This document shows, in pieces, positions 52,614-61,670 of a DNA stretch of 64,000 nucleotides. The stretch comes from Denitratimonas sp037478135 (lineage in GTDB: Bacteria > Pseudomonadota > Gammaproteobacteria > Xanthomonadales > Xanthomonadaceae): the NCBI RefSeq assembly GCF_037478135.1, contig NZ_JBBHDV010000003.1, positions 186,001 through 250,000 on the forward strand, written 5' to 3'. Position numbers and translations under genes: made by a program. The notes under the pieces were generated by a model that saw only the letters and a program-made list of their open reading frames with translations, searched no databases and was not told the origin of the DNA. The stretch's first letter is position 1, and every line of letters begins with the position of its first letter.

Positions 52614-55459
52614 GCGGTTTTCCGTTTTTGTTCGGCGGGTTGCAGCAGCGGCATGAGGAAGCGGCCGGTGTGCGAATCGGGTGTGGCGGCGACGGTTTCC
52701 GGGGTGCCGGCGACCAGGATGGTGCCGCCGCGATGGCCGCCTTCCGGACCAAGATCAACGATCCAGTCGGCGGTCTTGATGACGTCCAGATTGTGTTCGA
52801 TGACGATCACGGTGTTGCCGTCATCGCGCAGGCGGTGCAGGACCGCGAGCAGTTGTTCGATGTCGTGGAAATGCAGGCCCGTGGTGGGCTCGTCCAGGAT
52901 GTAGAGTGTGCGCCCGGTGTCGCGCCGCGACAGCTCCTTGGACAGTTTCACGCGCTGCGCTTCGCCGCCGGAAAGTGTGGTCGCCGGCTGCCCGAGCTTG
53001 ATGTAGGACAGGCCCACCTGTATCAGTGTTTCCAGCTTGCGGGCGATCGACGGCACCGGCTGGAACAGCGTGAAGGCATCCTCCACCGTCATATCCAGCA
53101 CATCGTGGATGGTGTGGCCCTTGTAGGTGATGTCCAGCGTCTCGCGGTTGTAGCGCTTGCCGCCGCAGACATCGCAGGGCACGTAGACATCAGGCAGGAA
53201 GTGCATCTCGACCTTGATCAGGCCATCGCCCTGACAGGCTTCGCAGCGCCCGCCCTTGACGTTGAAGCTGAAGCGCCCCGGCGTGTAGCCGCGCGCGCGC
53301 GCCTCGGGCATTTGCGCGAACAGCTCGCGCAGCGGCGTGAACAGGCCGGTATAGGTGGCAGGGTTGCTGCGCGGAGTGCGGCCGATCGGCGCCTGGTTGA
53401 TGTCGACCACCTTGTCGAACAGTTCCATGCCCTCGACCGCGCGATAGGGTGAAGGCTGGGTCGAGGCGCCATTGAGCTGGGCTGCGGCGATCGGGTGCAG
53501 CGTGCTGTTGATCAGGGTCGACTTGCCCGAGCCGGAAACACCGGTGACGCAGGTGAACAGGCCGGCGGGAATCGCCAGATCCACGTCCTTCAGATTGTTG
53601 CCGTGCGCACCGCGCAGGTGCAGCCACTGGTCCGGCTGCGGCGTCTTGCGTTCGGGTGGCAGCGCGATGCCACGCTTGCCGGAAAAGAACTGGCCGGTGA
53701 TCGAACGTTCGCTGGCGATGATGTCGGCCAGCCGGCCCTGCGCCACGACCTCGCCACCGTGCACGCCGGCACCCGGGCCGATGTCCACGATGTGGTCGGC
53801 CAGCCGGATCGCGTCTTCGTCGTGTTCCACCACGATCACGGTATTGCCCAGATCGCGCAGCCGCGTCAGCGTGCCGAGCAGGCGTTCGTTGTCGCGCTGA
53901 TGCAGGCCGATGGAAGGCTCGTCGAGCACATACATCACGCCGACCAGCCCCGCGCCGATCTGGCTGGCCAGCCGGATGCGCTGGGCTTCGCCGCCGGAGA
54001 GCGAGTCGGCCTGGCGGTCCAAGGTCAGGTAATCCAGCCCGACATCGACCAGGAAGCGCAGCCGTTCGCGGATTTCCTTGACGATGCGCTGCGCGATCTC
54101 GCCGCGCCAACCGTCCAGTTCAAGCGTGCCGAACCAGCGGTCGGCCGCGTCGATTGGCAATGCGGTCAGCGCCGGTAGCGTGCTGTCGCCGACCCAGACA
54201 TGGCGTGCAGCGCGGTTCAGGCGCTGGCCTTCGCACTCCGGGCAGGGACGGTTGCTGATGAAGCGCGAAAGCTCCTCGCGCACCTGCGAGGATTCGGTTT
54301 CGCGATAGCGCCGCTCCAAGTTCGGAAGGATGCCTTCGAAGCGATGCTTGCGCTGGCTGCGGCCGCCGGCCTCGGTGATGTGGGTGAACGCGATGGCATC
54401 CTTGCCGCTGCCGTGCAGCACCGCTTCGCGCGCTGTTTTGGACAGCTCCTGCCACGGCGTATCGATATCGAAGTCGTAGTGCCGCGCAAGCGAGGCGATC
54501 AGCTGGAAGTAGTAGTGACTGCGCCGGTCCCAGCCGCGGATCGCACCGGCCGCCAGGCTCAGTTCGGGATGCGTGACGACCCGGTCCGGATCGAAATACT
54601 GGCTCACGCCCAGACCATCGCAGCTCGGGCAGGCACCCATCGGCGCATTGAACGAGAACAACCGCGGTTCCAGTTCCGGCAGCGCGTAATCGCAGACCGG
54701 GCAGGAATAGCGCGAGGAGAACAGATGCTCCGGCGCCTGCGGATCGTCCATGTCGACCACGCGCGCCAGGCCATCGCCCAGGCGCAATGCCGTCTCGAAG
54801 GATTCGGCCAGGCGCTGCTTGATGTCCTCGCGCGGGCGGAAGCGGTCGATCACCGCTTCGATCGTGTGCTTGACGCGCAGCGCCAGCTTGGGCGGATCGT
54901 CCAGCTCGATCACGTCGCCATCAACGCGCGCACGCACCAGCCCCTGCGCACGCAGTTGCTCGAACACCTGCACGTGTTCGCCCTTGCGCTCTCGGATCAC
55001 CGACGCCAGCAGCATCCAGCGTCGCTCGGGATCCAGTGCCAGGGTCGCATCGACCATCTGGCTGACGGTCTGTGCTTCGAGCGCAAAATCATGTTCCGGA
55101 CAGCGCGGCGTGCCGACCCGCGCGTACAGCAACCGCAGATAGTCGTAGACCTCGGTGATCGTGCCGACCGTGGAGCGCGGGTTGTGCGAGGTGGATTTCT
55201 GCTCGATCGAGATCGCCGGCGACAGCCCCTCGATATGGTCCAGATCCGGCTTTTCCATCACCGAGAGGAACTGGCGCGCGTACGAGGACAGCGATTCGAC
55301 ATAGCGCCGCTGGCCTTCGGCGTAGATCGTGTCGAACGCCAGCGAGGACTTGCCCGAGCCGGACAGGCCGGTGATCACGATCAGCCGGTCGCGCGGCAGT
55401 TCCAGATCGATGTTCTTGAGGTTGTGCGTGCGCGCGCCGCGAAGGCGGATGGTGTCCAT
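52610..55459 (-). CDS. uvrA: Excinuclease ABC subunit A
   Basis: A 949-residue damage-recognition ATPase of nucleotide excision repair. Two ABC modules are complete: Walker A GLSGSGKSSLA and GVSGSGKST, signatures LSGGEAQRIRL and LSGGEAQRVKL, and VLDEPSIGLHQRD and ILDEPTTGLHFHD. Zinc sites are CPVC/CPSC in the first half and CEAC/CDVC in the second. No obvious SOS box was recognised upstream. Confidence 0.98.
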   Translation of the reverse strand: MDTIRLRGARTHNLKNIDLELPRDRLIVITGLSGSGKSSLAFDTIYAEGQRRYVESLSSYARQFLSVMEKPDLDHIEGLSPAISIEQKSTSHNPRSTVGTITEVYDYLRLLYARVGTPRCPEHDFALEAQTVSQMVDATLALDPERRWMLLASVIRERKGEHVQVFEQLRAQGLVRARVDGDVIELDDPPKLALRVKHTIEAVIDRFRPREDIKQRLAESFETALRLGDGLARVVDMDDPQAPEHLFSSRYSCPVCDYALPELEPRLFSFNAPMGACPSCDGLGVSQYFDPDRVVTHPELSLAAGAIRGWDRRSHYYFQLIASLARHYDFDIDTPWQELSKTAREAVLHGSGKDAIAFTHITEAGGRSQRKHRFEGILPNLERRYRETESSQVREELSRFISNRPCPECEGQRLNRAARHVWVGDSTLPALTALPIDAADRWFGTLELDGWRGEIAQRIVKEIRERLRFLVDVGLDYLTLDRQADSLSGGEAQRIRLASQIGAGLVGVMYVLDEPSIGLHQRDNERLLGTLTRLRDLGNTVIVVEHDEDAIRLADHIVDIGPGAGVHGGEVVAQGRLADIIASERSITGQFFSGKRGIALPPERKTPQPDQWLHLRGAHGNNLKDVDLAIPAGLFTCVTGVSGSGKSTLINSTLHPIAAAQLNGASTQPSPYRAVEGMELFDKVVDINQAPIGRTPRSNPATYTGLFTPLRELFAQMPEARARGYTPGRFSFNVKGGRCEACQGDGLIKVEMHFLPDVYVPCDVCGGKRYNRETLDITYKGHTIHDVLDMTVEDAFTLFQPVPSIARKLETLIQVGLSYIKLGQPATTLSGGEAQRVKLSKELSRRDTGRTLYILDEPTTGLHFHDIEQLLAVLHRLRDDGNTVIVIEHNLDVIKTADWIVDLGPEGGHRGGTILVAGTPETVAATPDSHTGRFLMPLLQPAEQKRKTA

Positions 55460-55570
55460 GCAGGAGCCTGTTGAAGCCGACCGGCGATTTTAGCAGTGCG
55501 CCGGCGCGCATCCGTTCAGGGCCGGGCAGGGAAACGGGCTTGCCGGCACCATCTGTTGCTGCCGGGATGT

Positions 55571-55599
55571 TTGACGCGGCCCATCGTTTGCGCGAAAAT
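55571..55599 (+). promoter_or_regulatory. Probable promoter of rplU-rpmA
   Basis: TTGACG (55571-55576), 17-base spacer, GAAAAT (55594-55599), the same -10 sequence as in the tRNA-tuf promoter. It predicts a leader of about 120 bases before rplU. The 266-base gap to uvrA otherwise shows no gene. Confidence 0.6.
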
Positions 55600-55725
55600 T
55601 GGCGGTCTTCCCGTGCCAGTGGCCGATCTTCCGGCTGTCCGGTGCCGGGATGACGCCATCCGGTGCTGTGTGGTCCTGCGGCTGGCCGGGTGGGCATATC
55701 CCAGAATAACTACAGAGGTATCGAT

Positions 55726-56034
55726 ATGTCGTATGCAGTCATCGTGACTGGTGGCAAGCAGTATCGCGTGATGGAAGGTGAGACGCTGCGGGTCGAAAAG
55801 CTGGACGCCGAAGTCGGCGCCACGGTCGATTTCGACCAGGTGCTGCTCGTGGGCACCGGCGAGGATGTGCGCGTTGGCGATCTGTCCGGCGTGAAGGTCA
55901 GTGCCACGGTCAAGGCGCACGGCCGCGCGGACAAGATCCGCATCATCAAGTTCCGCCGCCGCAAGCACCATCGCAAGCAGATGGGCCACCGTCAGCACTA
56001 CACCGAAATCCAGATCACCGGCATCGCCGGCTGA
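55726..56034 (+). CDS. rplU: 50S ribosomal protein L21
   Basis: A 102-residue protein: MSYAVIVTGGKQYRVMEGE and IIKFRRRKHHRKQMGHRQHY. It binds 23S rRNA and needs L20 for assembly. ATG 55726 follows ACAGAGG; in-frame codons upstream to 55663 have no family similarity. Confidence 0.97.
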   Translation: MSYAVIVTGGKQYRVMEGETLRVEKLDAEVGATVDFDQVLLVGTGEDVRVGDLSGVKVSATVKAHGRADKIRIIKFRRRKHHRKQMGHRQHYTEIQITGIAG

Positions 56035-56057
56035 TCACGTAGCAGGAGACATCAGTC

Positions 56058-56315
56058 ATGGCACATAAAAAGGCAGGCGGCAGTACCCGCAATGGTCGCG
56101 ATTCCAATCCCAAGTATCTGGGCGTGAAGATCTACGGTGGCCAGGCCATCGAGGCCGGCAACATCATCGTGCGTCAGCGCGGCACCCAGTTCCATCCGGG
56201 TCCGGGCGTGGGCCTGGGCCGCGATCACACGCTGTTCGCGCTGGTCGATGGCACGGTCGAATTCTCGACCAAGGGCCCGAACAGCCGTCGCACGGTCAGT
56301 GTGGTTTCGGCCTGA
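56058..56315 (+). CDS. rpmA: 50S ribosomal protein L27
   Basis: An 85-residue protein with the flexible N-terminal arm that reaches the peptidyl-transferase centre: MAHKKAGGSTRNGRDSNPKY, then IIVRQRGTQFHPGPGVGLGR. It starts directly with AHKKAGG, so there is no cleaved extension of the Firmicutes kind. Confidence 0.98.
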   Translation: MAHKKAGGSTRNGRDSNPKYLGVKIYGGQAIEAGNIIVRQRGTQFHPGPGVGLGRDHTLFALVDGTVEFSTKGPNSRRTVSVVSA

Positions 56316-56341
56316 TCCATCGCCTGATCGCATCACAAGGC

Positions 56342-56368
56342 CCCGCTTCGGCGGGGTTTTGTTTTTTG
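56342..56368 (+). terminator. Intrinsic terminator of rplU-rpmA
   Basis: CCCCGC-TTCG-GCGGGG (56342-56357) followed by TTTTGTTTTTT. A textbook hairpin with stable tetraloop and long U tract, 26 bases after the rpmA stop. Confidence 0.95.
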
Positions 56369-56371
56369 CGG

Positions 56372-56538
56372 GACGGGAATCGTGGATTTGCTTCCCACTC
56401 ACGGTAGGGGAGGCGGGTCGAAGCAGAAGGTGTGCCCGAAGAACGCTGTGATCCCTGCTTCCCCGTCCCGTGCCGTTTCCACTGCCGTCACGCTACGCTT
56501 GTCCCAATCCCGATTTCCCATTTCCGATTCCCCGCCCC
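56372..56538. repeat. Degenerate G-rich/C-rich repeat upstream of cgtA
   Basis: GGGACGGGAATCGTGG starts the G-rich part. The C-rich part has CCCCGTCCCGTGCC near 56459 and CCCAATCCCGATTTCCC with TTCCGATTCCCC directly before the cgtA start. The arms are farther apart and less complementary than in the other copies, so this member is less certain. Confidence 0.5.
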
Positions 56539-56539
56539 C

Positions 56540-57688
56540 ATGAAACTCGTAGACGAAGCAGACATCCTGGTAAAGGCCGGCAACGGCGGCAACGGCTGCG
56601 TCAGCTTCCGGCGCGAGAAATTCATCCCGAAGGGCGGCCCGGATGGTGGTGATGGCGGCAACGGCGGCAGCGTCTGGCTGGTGGCCGACGAGAACCTCAA
56701 CACCCTGGTCGACTTCCGCCACGAGCGCCGTTTCCGTGCCGAGCGCGGCCAGGACGGCATGGGCCGCCAGATGTACGGCAAGGGCGGTCAGGATCTGGAA
56801 ATCCGGGTGCCGGTCGGGACCGTGGTGACCAACCTCGCAACCGAGGAGGTCATCGTCGATCTGGTGCGTCATGGTCAGCGCTTCAAGGTCGCGCAGGGCG
56901 GCCGCGGTGGCTTGGGGAATATGCACTTCAAGAGTTCCACCAACCGCGCGCCGCGTCGTGCAACGCCCGGTACCGAGGGCGATGAGCGCGAGCTGCGGCT
57001 GGAACTCAAATTATTGGCCGATGTGGGCATGCTGGGCTTTCCCAATGCCGGCAAGAGCACCTTCATCCGCGCGGTTTCCGCCGCGACGCCGCGCGTGGCC
57101 GATTACCCGTTCACGACGCTGTATCCGAGCCTGGGCGTGGTCAGCATCGAGCGTGACCGCAGCTTCGTGGTGGCCGACATCCCGGGCCTGATCGAAGGCG
57201 CGGCCGAGGGCGCCGGGCTGGGCGTGACCTTCCTCAAACACGTGCAGCGCACCCGCATCCTGTTGCATGTGGTGGACGCGGCACCGTTCGAAATGGACTG
57301 CGACCCGGTTGAAACCATCGTTGCCGAAGTGCGCACGATCGAAGGCGAACTGGCGCGTTTTGATCCGGCGCTGCTGGAAAAGCCGCGCTGGCTGTTGCTC
57401 AACAAGATCGACCTGCTGCCCGAAGACGAGCGCGAGGAGCGGGTGGCAGCGGTGCTGGCTGCGCTGGAGTGGGAGGCGCCTGCGTTCGCGATCTCGGCGA
57501 TCGCCAAGGAGGGAACACGTGCGGTGTGCCTGCGTCTGATGGAAGCATTGGACACGATCCGGGCTGAAGCCCGCGAAGTCCAGGCTGTTGCCGAAGCGGC
57601 GCCGACCCAGGTGCCGGAGGTGCAAGCGGAGCAGCCGGCACAGGACGGGCCCGAGGCATCCGGGCCGGATGAAGACGACGCGCGCTGA
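56540..57688 (+). CDS. obgE: GTPase ObgE/CgtA
   Basis: A 382-residue Obg GTPase acting in 50S assembly and the stringent response. The glycine-rich Obg domain has VKAGNGGNGCVSFRREKFIP and GGPDGGDGGNGGSV. The G domain has GFPNAGKSTFIRAV, the switch TTLYPSLGVV, DIPGLIEGAAEGAGLG and NKIDLL. The C-terminal tail is acidic and variable. It follows rplU-rpmA, the conserved arrangement, but behind its own terminator. Confidence 0.97.
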   Translation: MKLVDEADILVKAGNGGNGCVSFRREKFIPKGGPDGGDGGNGGSVWLVADENLNTLVDFRHERRFRAERGQDGMGRQMYGKGGQDLEIRVPVGTVVTNLATEEVIVDLVRHGQRFKVAQGGRGGLGNMHFKSSTNRAPRRATPGTEGDERELRLELKLLADVGMLGFPNAGKSTFIRAVSAATPRVADYPFTTLYPSLGVVSIERDRSFVVADIPGLIEGAAEGAGLGVTFLKHVQRTRILLHVVDAAPFEMDCDPVETIVAEVRTIEGELARFDPALLEKPRWLLLNKIDLLPEDEREERVAAVLAALEWEAPAFAISAIAKEGTRAVCLRLMEALDTIRAEAREVQAVAEAAPTQVPEVQAEQPAQDGPEASGPDEDDAR

Positions 57689-57953
57689 ATCGCGTCCGGA
57701 CTGTCGTCAATCCTGCGTCCGATCTGAAACGACACGCTGTGCCGATGCGCGATTTCCGCCCGAACTGGACGGGTCTGGTATCGGAACGCAGGCGGCCGGG
57801 TGCGCGCAACTATCCGGAGCGGTGTGATTTCCCGATGACCAGTGATTCCCGGATGACCACGGCTCGCCGATTTCCCGGCGGTCTAAGCCCGTTGCGGCTC
57901 GAATGTCAGTGGCTGGCCCCGGTTCGGCCCGCGGATCGCCTTTTCCTTCAGGC
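57689..57953. other. Intergenic region between cgtA and rpsT
   Basis: No supported gene lies here; the short open frames have no recognisable features. One notable element is a near-perfect tandem pair, GATTTCCCGATGACCA (57826-57841) and GATTCCCGGATGACCA (57844-57859), 18 bases apart. The region separates convergent genes. Confidence 0.6.
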
Positions 57954-57979
57954 AAAAACAAGGCCGGCAAAAGCCGGCC
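57954..57979 (-). terminator. Intrinsic terminator of rpsT
   Basis: Read on the minus strand: GGCCGGC-TTTT-GCCGGCC followed by TTGTTTTT. The stem is 57962-57968 with 57973-57979. It lies 33 bases past the rpsT stop. Confidence 0.9.
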
Positions 57980-58011
57980 CTGTCAGGGTTCCCGATGCTG
58001 CGTCGCGCCGG

Positions 58012-58281
58012 TCAGGCGGCGGCGATCGCGCGGATGCGCGCGGTCAGGCGGCTCTTGTGACGAGCGGCCTTGTTCTTGTGGATCAGGCCGCGGGCGGAAT
58101 AGCGGTCGAGGATCGGCTCGGCGATCTTGTAGGCTTCCTGCGCGCCGGTGGCGTCATTGGCCTGGATGGCCTTGAGGACTTTCTTCACGGATGTGCGCAG
58201 CATCGAGCGCTGGCTGGCGTTGCGCGCATTGCGAACGACGGCCTGGCGAGCGCGCTTCTTCGAGGACTTGATGTTGGCCAA
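58012..58281 (-). CDS. rpsT: 30S ribosomal protein S20
   Basis: An 89-residue helical primary binding protein: MANIKSSKKRARQAVVRNAR, then YSARGLIHKNKAARHKSRLT. Divergent from murJ, as commonly found. Confidence 0.98.
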   Translation of the reverse strand: MANIKSSKKRARQAVVRNARNASQRSMLRTSVKKVLKAIQANDATGAQEAYKIAEPILDRYSARGLIHKNKAARHKSRLTARIRAIAAA

Positions 58282-58373
58282 GGGAGTGCTCCTGGGAATT
58301 CGGGTGGCAGAATCGGGGGAAAGACCGCCAATTATGGATATTTGCTGATGTCAAGTCAATTGGCAGGTGCGCG

Positions 58374-59939
58374 ATGACACGCGAAAGCGGCCTGTTCCGC
58401 TCCACTGCGGTGTTCGGGGCGATGACGCTGCTCTCGCGCCTGGCCGGGTTTGCGCGCGACGTGCTCCAGGCCCGGCTGTTTGGTGCCGGCAATCTGGTGG
58501 ATGCGTTCACCGTGGCGTACCAGGTGCCGAACTATTTGCGCCGCATCTTCGCCGAAGGCTCGTTCGCCTCGGCTTTCGTGCCGGTGCTGTCGGAACTGCG
58601 CCAGAAAGGAGATGAGCAGGCGCTGCGTTCGTTCGTGGACCATGTCGCCGGTGCGCTGTGCGCGGTGCTGCTGCTGGTGACCGGCGTGGGAATGCTGGCG
58701 GCGGCGTGGATCGCGATGCTGATGGCGCCGGGTTTCGCGGCCGAACCGGGCAAGCTGGCGCTGACCGGGGACATGCTGCGGATCGTGTTCCCGTACCTGT
58801 TCTTCGTCTCGATGACGGCCTTTGCCGGCGGTGTGCTGAACAGCTTCCAGCGTTTTGCGTTGCCGGCGCTGACACCAGTGTTGCACAACCTGGCGGTGAT
58901 CACGGCGATGCTGTGGCTGGCCTCGCATCTGGAGCGGCCGATCATGGCGCTGGCCTGGGGTGTGCTGGCCGCTGGCGTGATCCAGATGCTGGTGCTGTGG
59001 CCGGCGCTGCGGCGGGTCGGCCTGTTCCCGCGGCTGCGGCTGGATTTCCGGCATCCGGGCGTGCGGCGGGTGTTCACACTGATGCTGCCGACGCTGTTTT
59101 CCTCGTCGGTGGCGCAGTTGAACCTGATCGTGGGCACGATCTTCGCGTCGCTGCTGGTGGAAGGCAGCCGCGCCTATCTGTACTACTCGGATCGGCTGGT
59201 GGAACTGCCGCTGGGGCTGTTCGGCGTCGCGCTGGGCACAGTGATCCTGCCGCACCTGTCGCGCCGCCATGCCGATACCGACGCCGCCGGTTTCAGTGCG
59301 TCGCTCGACTGGGGCCTGCGCACCGTGCTGCTGGGTGCGGTGCCGGCGGCGCTGGGCCTGCTGGCACTGGCCGAACCGCTGACCGCGACGATCTACCAGC
59401 GCGGCGAATTCGACGCCCGAGCCAGCGCGATGACTGCGCTGAGCCTGTCGGCGATGAGTCTGGCGATCCCGGCCTTCATGCTGACCAAGGTGCTGGCGCC
59501 GGCGTTCTACGCACGCCAGGACACCAAGACCCCGATGCGCGCGGCGATCATCACCGTGGTGCTCAATATCAGCCTGATCGTGGTGATCACCACGCCACTT
59601 TGGTGGTACGAAGTGCCGGGTGCGCACGCCGGCATCGCGGCTGCGACGGCGTTGGCCGGCATCGCCAACGCGGTGCTGCTGTGGCGTTATGTGCGCCGTG
59701 CCGGCGTCTGGCAACCGGCGCCGGGCTGGGGAAGGGTGTTGCTGCGCATCGCGCTGGCCGGGGCTGCGATGGTGGTGATGCTGCTGGCGCTGCGGCATGG
59801 GCCGTGGGACTGGCGCGCATTGTCCGGCCTGGCGCGCTGGCTCTGGCTGCTGGGCACGATCGGCGTGGGTGCGCTGACCTATGGCGCGGTGCTGCTGGCG
59901 CTGGGGTGGCGGGTGCGCGAACTGCGCCATGCCGCGTAG
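58374..59939 (+). CDS. murJ: Lipid II flippase MurJ
   Basis: A 521-residue MOP-superfamily flippase (MviN) with about 14 membrane segments. The N-terminal signature is TLLSRLAGFARDVLQARLFG, followed by AFTVAYQVPNYLRRIFAEGS and DRLVELPLGLFGVALGTVIL. It moves lipid II across the inner membrane for peptidoglycan synthesis. ATG 58374 directly precedes the conserved start. ribF follows after 63 bases. Confidence 0.96.
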   Translation: MTRESGLFRSTAVFGAMTLLSRLAGFARDVLQARLFGAGNLVDAFTVAYQVPNYLRRIFAEGSFASAFVPVLSELRQKGDEQALRSFVDHVAGALCAVLLLVTGVGMLAAAWIAMLMAPGFAAEPGKLALTGDMLRIVFPYLFFVSMTAFAGGVLNSFQRFALPALTPVLHNLAVITAMLWLASHLERPIMALAWGVLAAGVIQMLVLWPALRRVGLFPRLRLDFRHPGVRRVFTLMLPTLFSSSVAQLNLIVGTIFASLLVEGSRAYLYYSDRLVELPLGLFGVALGTVILPHLSRRHADTDAAGFSASLDWGLRTVLLGAVPAALGLLALAEPLTATIYQRGEFDARASAMTALSLSAMSLAIPAFMLTKVLAPAFYARQDTKTPMRAAIITVVLNISLIVVITTPLWWYEVPGAHAGIAAATALAGIANAVLLWRYVRRAGVWQPAPGWGRVLLRIALAGAAMVVMLLALRHGPWDWRALSGLARWLWLLGTIGVGALTYGAVLLALGWRVRELRHAA

Positions 59940-60002
59940 GCGCGGTGCGGGGAGCGCTATACTGCGGCGTTCCTTTCCGTCCTCTATCCACGACGACCAC
60001 CC

Positions 60003-60983
60003 GTGACCGGTTCCGGCTCCGCTCCCCGACTTTTCCGCGATATCGACGGCCCCGCGCTGTGCCCGCAGGGCAGCGTGGTCTGCATCGGTGCTTTCGATGG
60101 TCTGCATCTGGGCCATCAGGCGTTGATCCGGGCGGCAGCCGAGGCGGCAAAAAATCGTGGACTGCCGCTGGCGGTGCTGAGTTTCGAGCCGCTGCCGCGC
60201 GAGTTCTTCGCACGCGGGGAAAAGCCGCCGCGTCTGGTGCTGCCACGCGGCAAGGTCGAAGGGCTGGTCGGGCTGGGTGCCGATGTCATCGGCCTGCTGC
60301 GCTTCAACGCCGCGATGACGGCGATGGCGCCGGAGATGTTCATCCAGCGCGTGCTGATTCAGCGGCTGGCGGCGCGGGAAGTCTGGGTCGGGCGCGATTT
60401 CCGCTTTGGCCACAAGCGTGCCGGCGATCCGGAATTGCTGCGTGAAGTTGGCGCCAGCGCCGGATTCAGCACCCACGGCATCGAGGATGTGATGCTGGAG
60501 GGCGAGCGTGTATCCAGTTCCTGCATCCGCCAGGCGCTGGTCGACGGCGAACTGGACATGGCCGCACGCCTGCTGGGCCGGCCCTATGCGATCGCCGGGC
60601 GCGTGGTGCGCGGCGCGCAACTCGGGCGACAGCTGGGCTATCCGACCGCCAACCTGCGATTCGGTGGCAAGCGGCCCGCGCTCAGCGGCATCTATGCCAC
60701 CCGCGTGCATGGTGTAGGTGACGCACCGTGGCCGAGTGTTTCCAGTCTTGGCACGCGGCCCACGGTAAACGGCCGCGAGCCGTTGCTGGAAGCCCACCTG
60801 TTTGATTTCGAAGGCGATCTTTACGGGCGTCGCATCGAAGTGGAGTTCGTCGCCAAGCTGCGCGAGGAACTGAAGTTCGATGATCTGGAAACGATGGTCG
60901 AGCAGATCCACCGTGATGCCGATGACGCGCGCCGCGTGCTGGGTGCGGCAGCGGTGGCCTCACTCCAGCAGTCTTCGTCCTGA
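60003..60983 (+). CDS. ribF: Bifunctional riboflavin kinase/FAD synthetase
   Basis: A 326-residue enzyme. The N-terminal FMN adenylyltransferase has GAFDGLHLGHQALI and GRDFRFGHKRAG. The C-terminal flavokinase has GRQLGYPTANLRF and LYGRRIEVEF. It makes FMN and FAD from riboflavin. It starts with GTG 60003. The order murJ-ribF-ileS is conserved, here with an extra gene before ileS. Confidence 0.96.
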   Translation: MTGSGSAPRLFRDIDGPALCPQGSVVCIGAFDGLHLGHQALIRAAAEAAKNRGLPLAVLSFEPLPREFFARGEKPPRLVLPRGKVEGLVGLGADVIGLLRFNAAMTAMAPEMFIQRVLIQRLAAREVWVGRDFRFGHKRAGDPELLREVGASAGFSTHGIEDVMLEGERVSSSCIRQALVDGELDMAARLLGRPYAIAGRVVRGAQLGRQLGYPTANLRFGGKRPALSGIYATRVHGVGDAPWPSVSSLGTRPTVNGREPLLEAHLFDFEGDLYGRRIEVEFVAKLREELKFDDLETMVEQIHRDADDARRVLGAAAVASLQQSSS

Positions 60984-61087
60984 GCGGTCCAGGGCTCGGG
61001 CGCCGGGCGCTTGCAAGCAGGGTACGAAGCCATTGCGGTGGATCAAGGCTGGGTCGCGCGCTCACTGGCAACGGCCTGCACCGCGTG

Positions 61088-61119
61088 ACGGCACCTCACC
61101 GCTGTGCGGGAGGTGCCGT
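61088..61119. terminator. Strong hairpin between ribF and the exported protein gene
   Basis: ACGGCACCTC (61088-61097) and GAGGTGCCGT (61110-61119) form a perfect 10-bp stem; inside it CCGC-TGT-GCGG extends the helix to 14 bp with one bulged A. It sits between two convergent genes, about 105 bases after ribF and 48 bases after the minus-strand gene. No T tract on either side. Confidence 0.65.
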
Positions 61120-61166
61120 GAAATGCGGTAGCCAGGGCTGATCTGGTTACGGCTTGTGGATCCGTG

Positions 61167-61670
61167 TCACTGGTCATGCCCAAGTTGCGGTAGCCCGCCA
61201 CCAGCATGCCGCATGTCGCGCGCGGTGCGGTCGGCGGCGGACTGGACCATCGCCCATTCCCGCACGGTCAGGCAGTTCTTGGACTTCATGCGGGTGCCGA
61301 CCTTGGCTTCCAGCTTGCAGATGATGCGGTCCGCGTCGTTGTCGATCAGGATGGCGTTGATGCGTTCCTGTGCGTTCATCAGTTCCACCTCGTCACGCTT
61401 GGCGAGCTTGGAATTGTTTTCGTCACGCTTGATCAGCAGGCGGGTGACCCGGTTCAGGTCGGAATCGACCGCCGCGCGGTCGCGTTCGGCCAGGTGCGAG
61501 TAACGCCCGTCCTGCATTTCCTTGCGGATCTCTACGGCCTGGGCTTCGAACTCGGCGGCCGAATCGATCGCGAATTCCCACTTCTTCTCGGCGGCGTGGC
61601 CGGTGAGCGGGACCAGAAGAGTCAAGACCACGGCCATGATGAGTGGCAGGGTGAAGGTTTGGAGTTTCAT
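61167..61670 (-). CDS. Exported protein of unknown function
   Basis: A 167-residue protein not recognised by family. It has a signal peptide (MKLQTFTLPLIMAVVLTLLV, then PLTGHAAEKKWE with cleavage likely after GHA) and a charged, mostly helical mature part with heptad-like spacing (FEAQAVEIRKEMQDGRYSHL). Two cysteines, in IICKLEAK and KNCLTVREW, could form a disulfide. ATG 61670 is preferred over the longer frame to 61739 because the signal peptide begins there. A -10-like TACAAT is on the minus strand at 61693-61688. It interrupts ribF-ileS. Confidence 0.65.
   Translation of the reverse strand: MKLQTFTLPLIMAVVLTLLVPLTGHAAEKKWEFAIDSAAEFEAQAVEIRKEMQDGRYSHLAERDRAAVDSDLNRVTRLLIKRDENNSKLAKRDEVELMNAQERINAILIDNDADRIICKLEAKVGTRMKSKNCLTVREWAMVQSAADRTARDMRHAGGGLPQLGHDQ

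Noticed and set aside
52610..55474. Plus-strand frames inside uvrA (52595-53452, 54200-55474)
   Set aside because: Antisense shadows of the two ABC modules of uvrA, with no start signals or domains.
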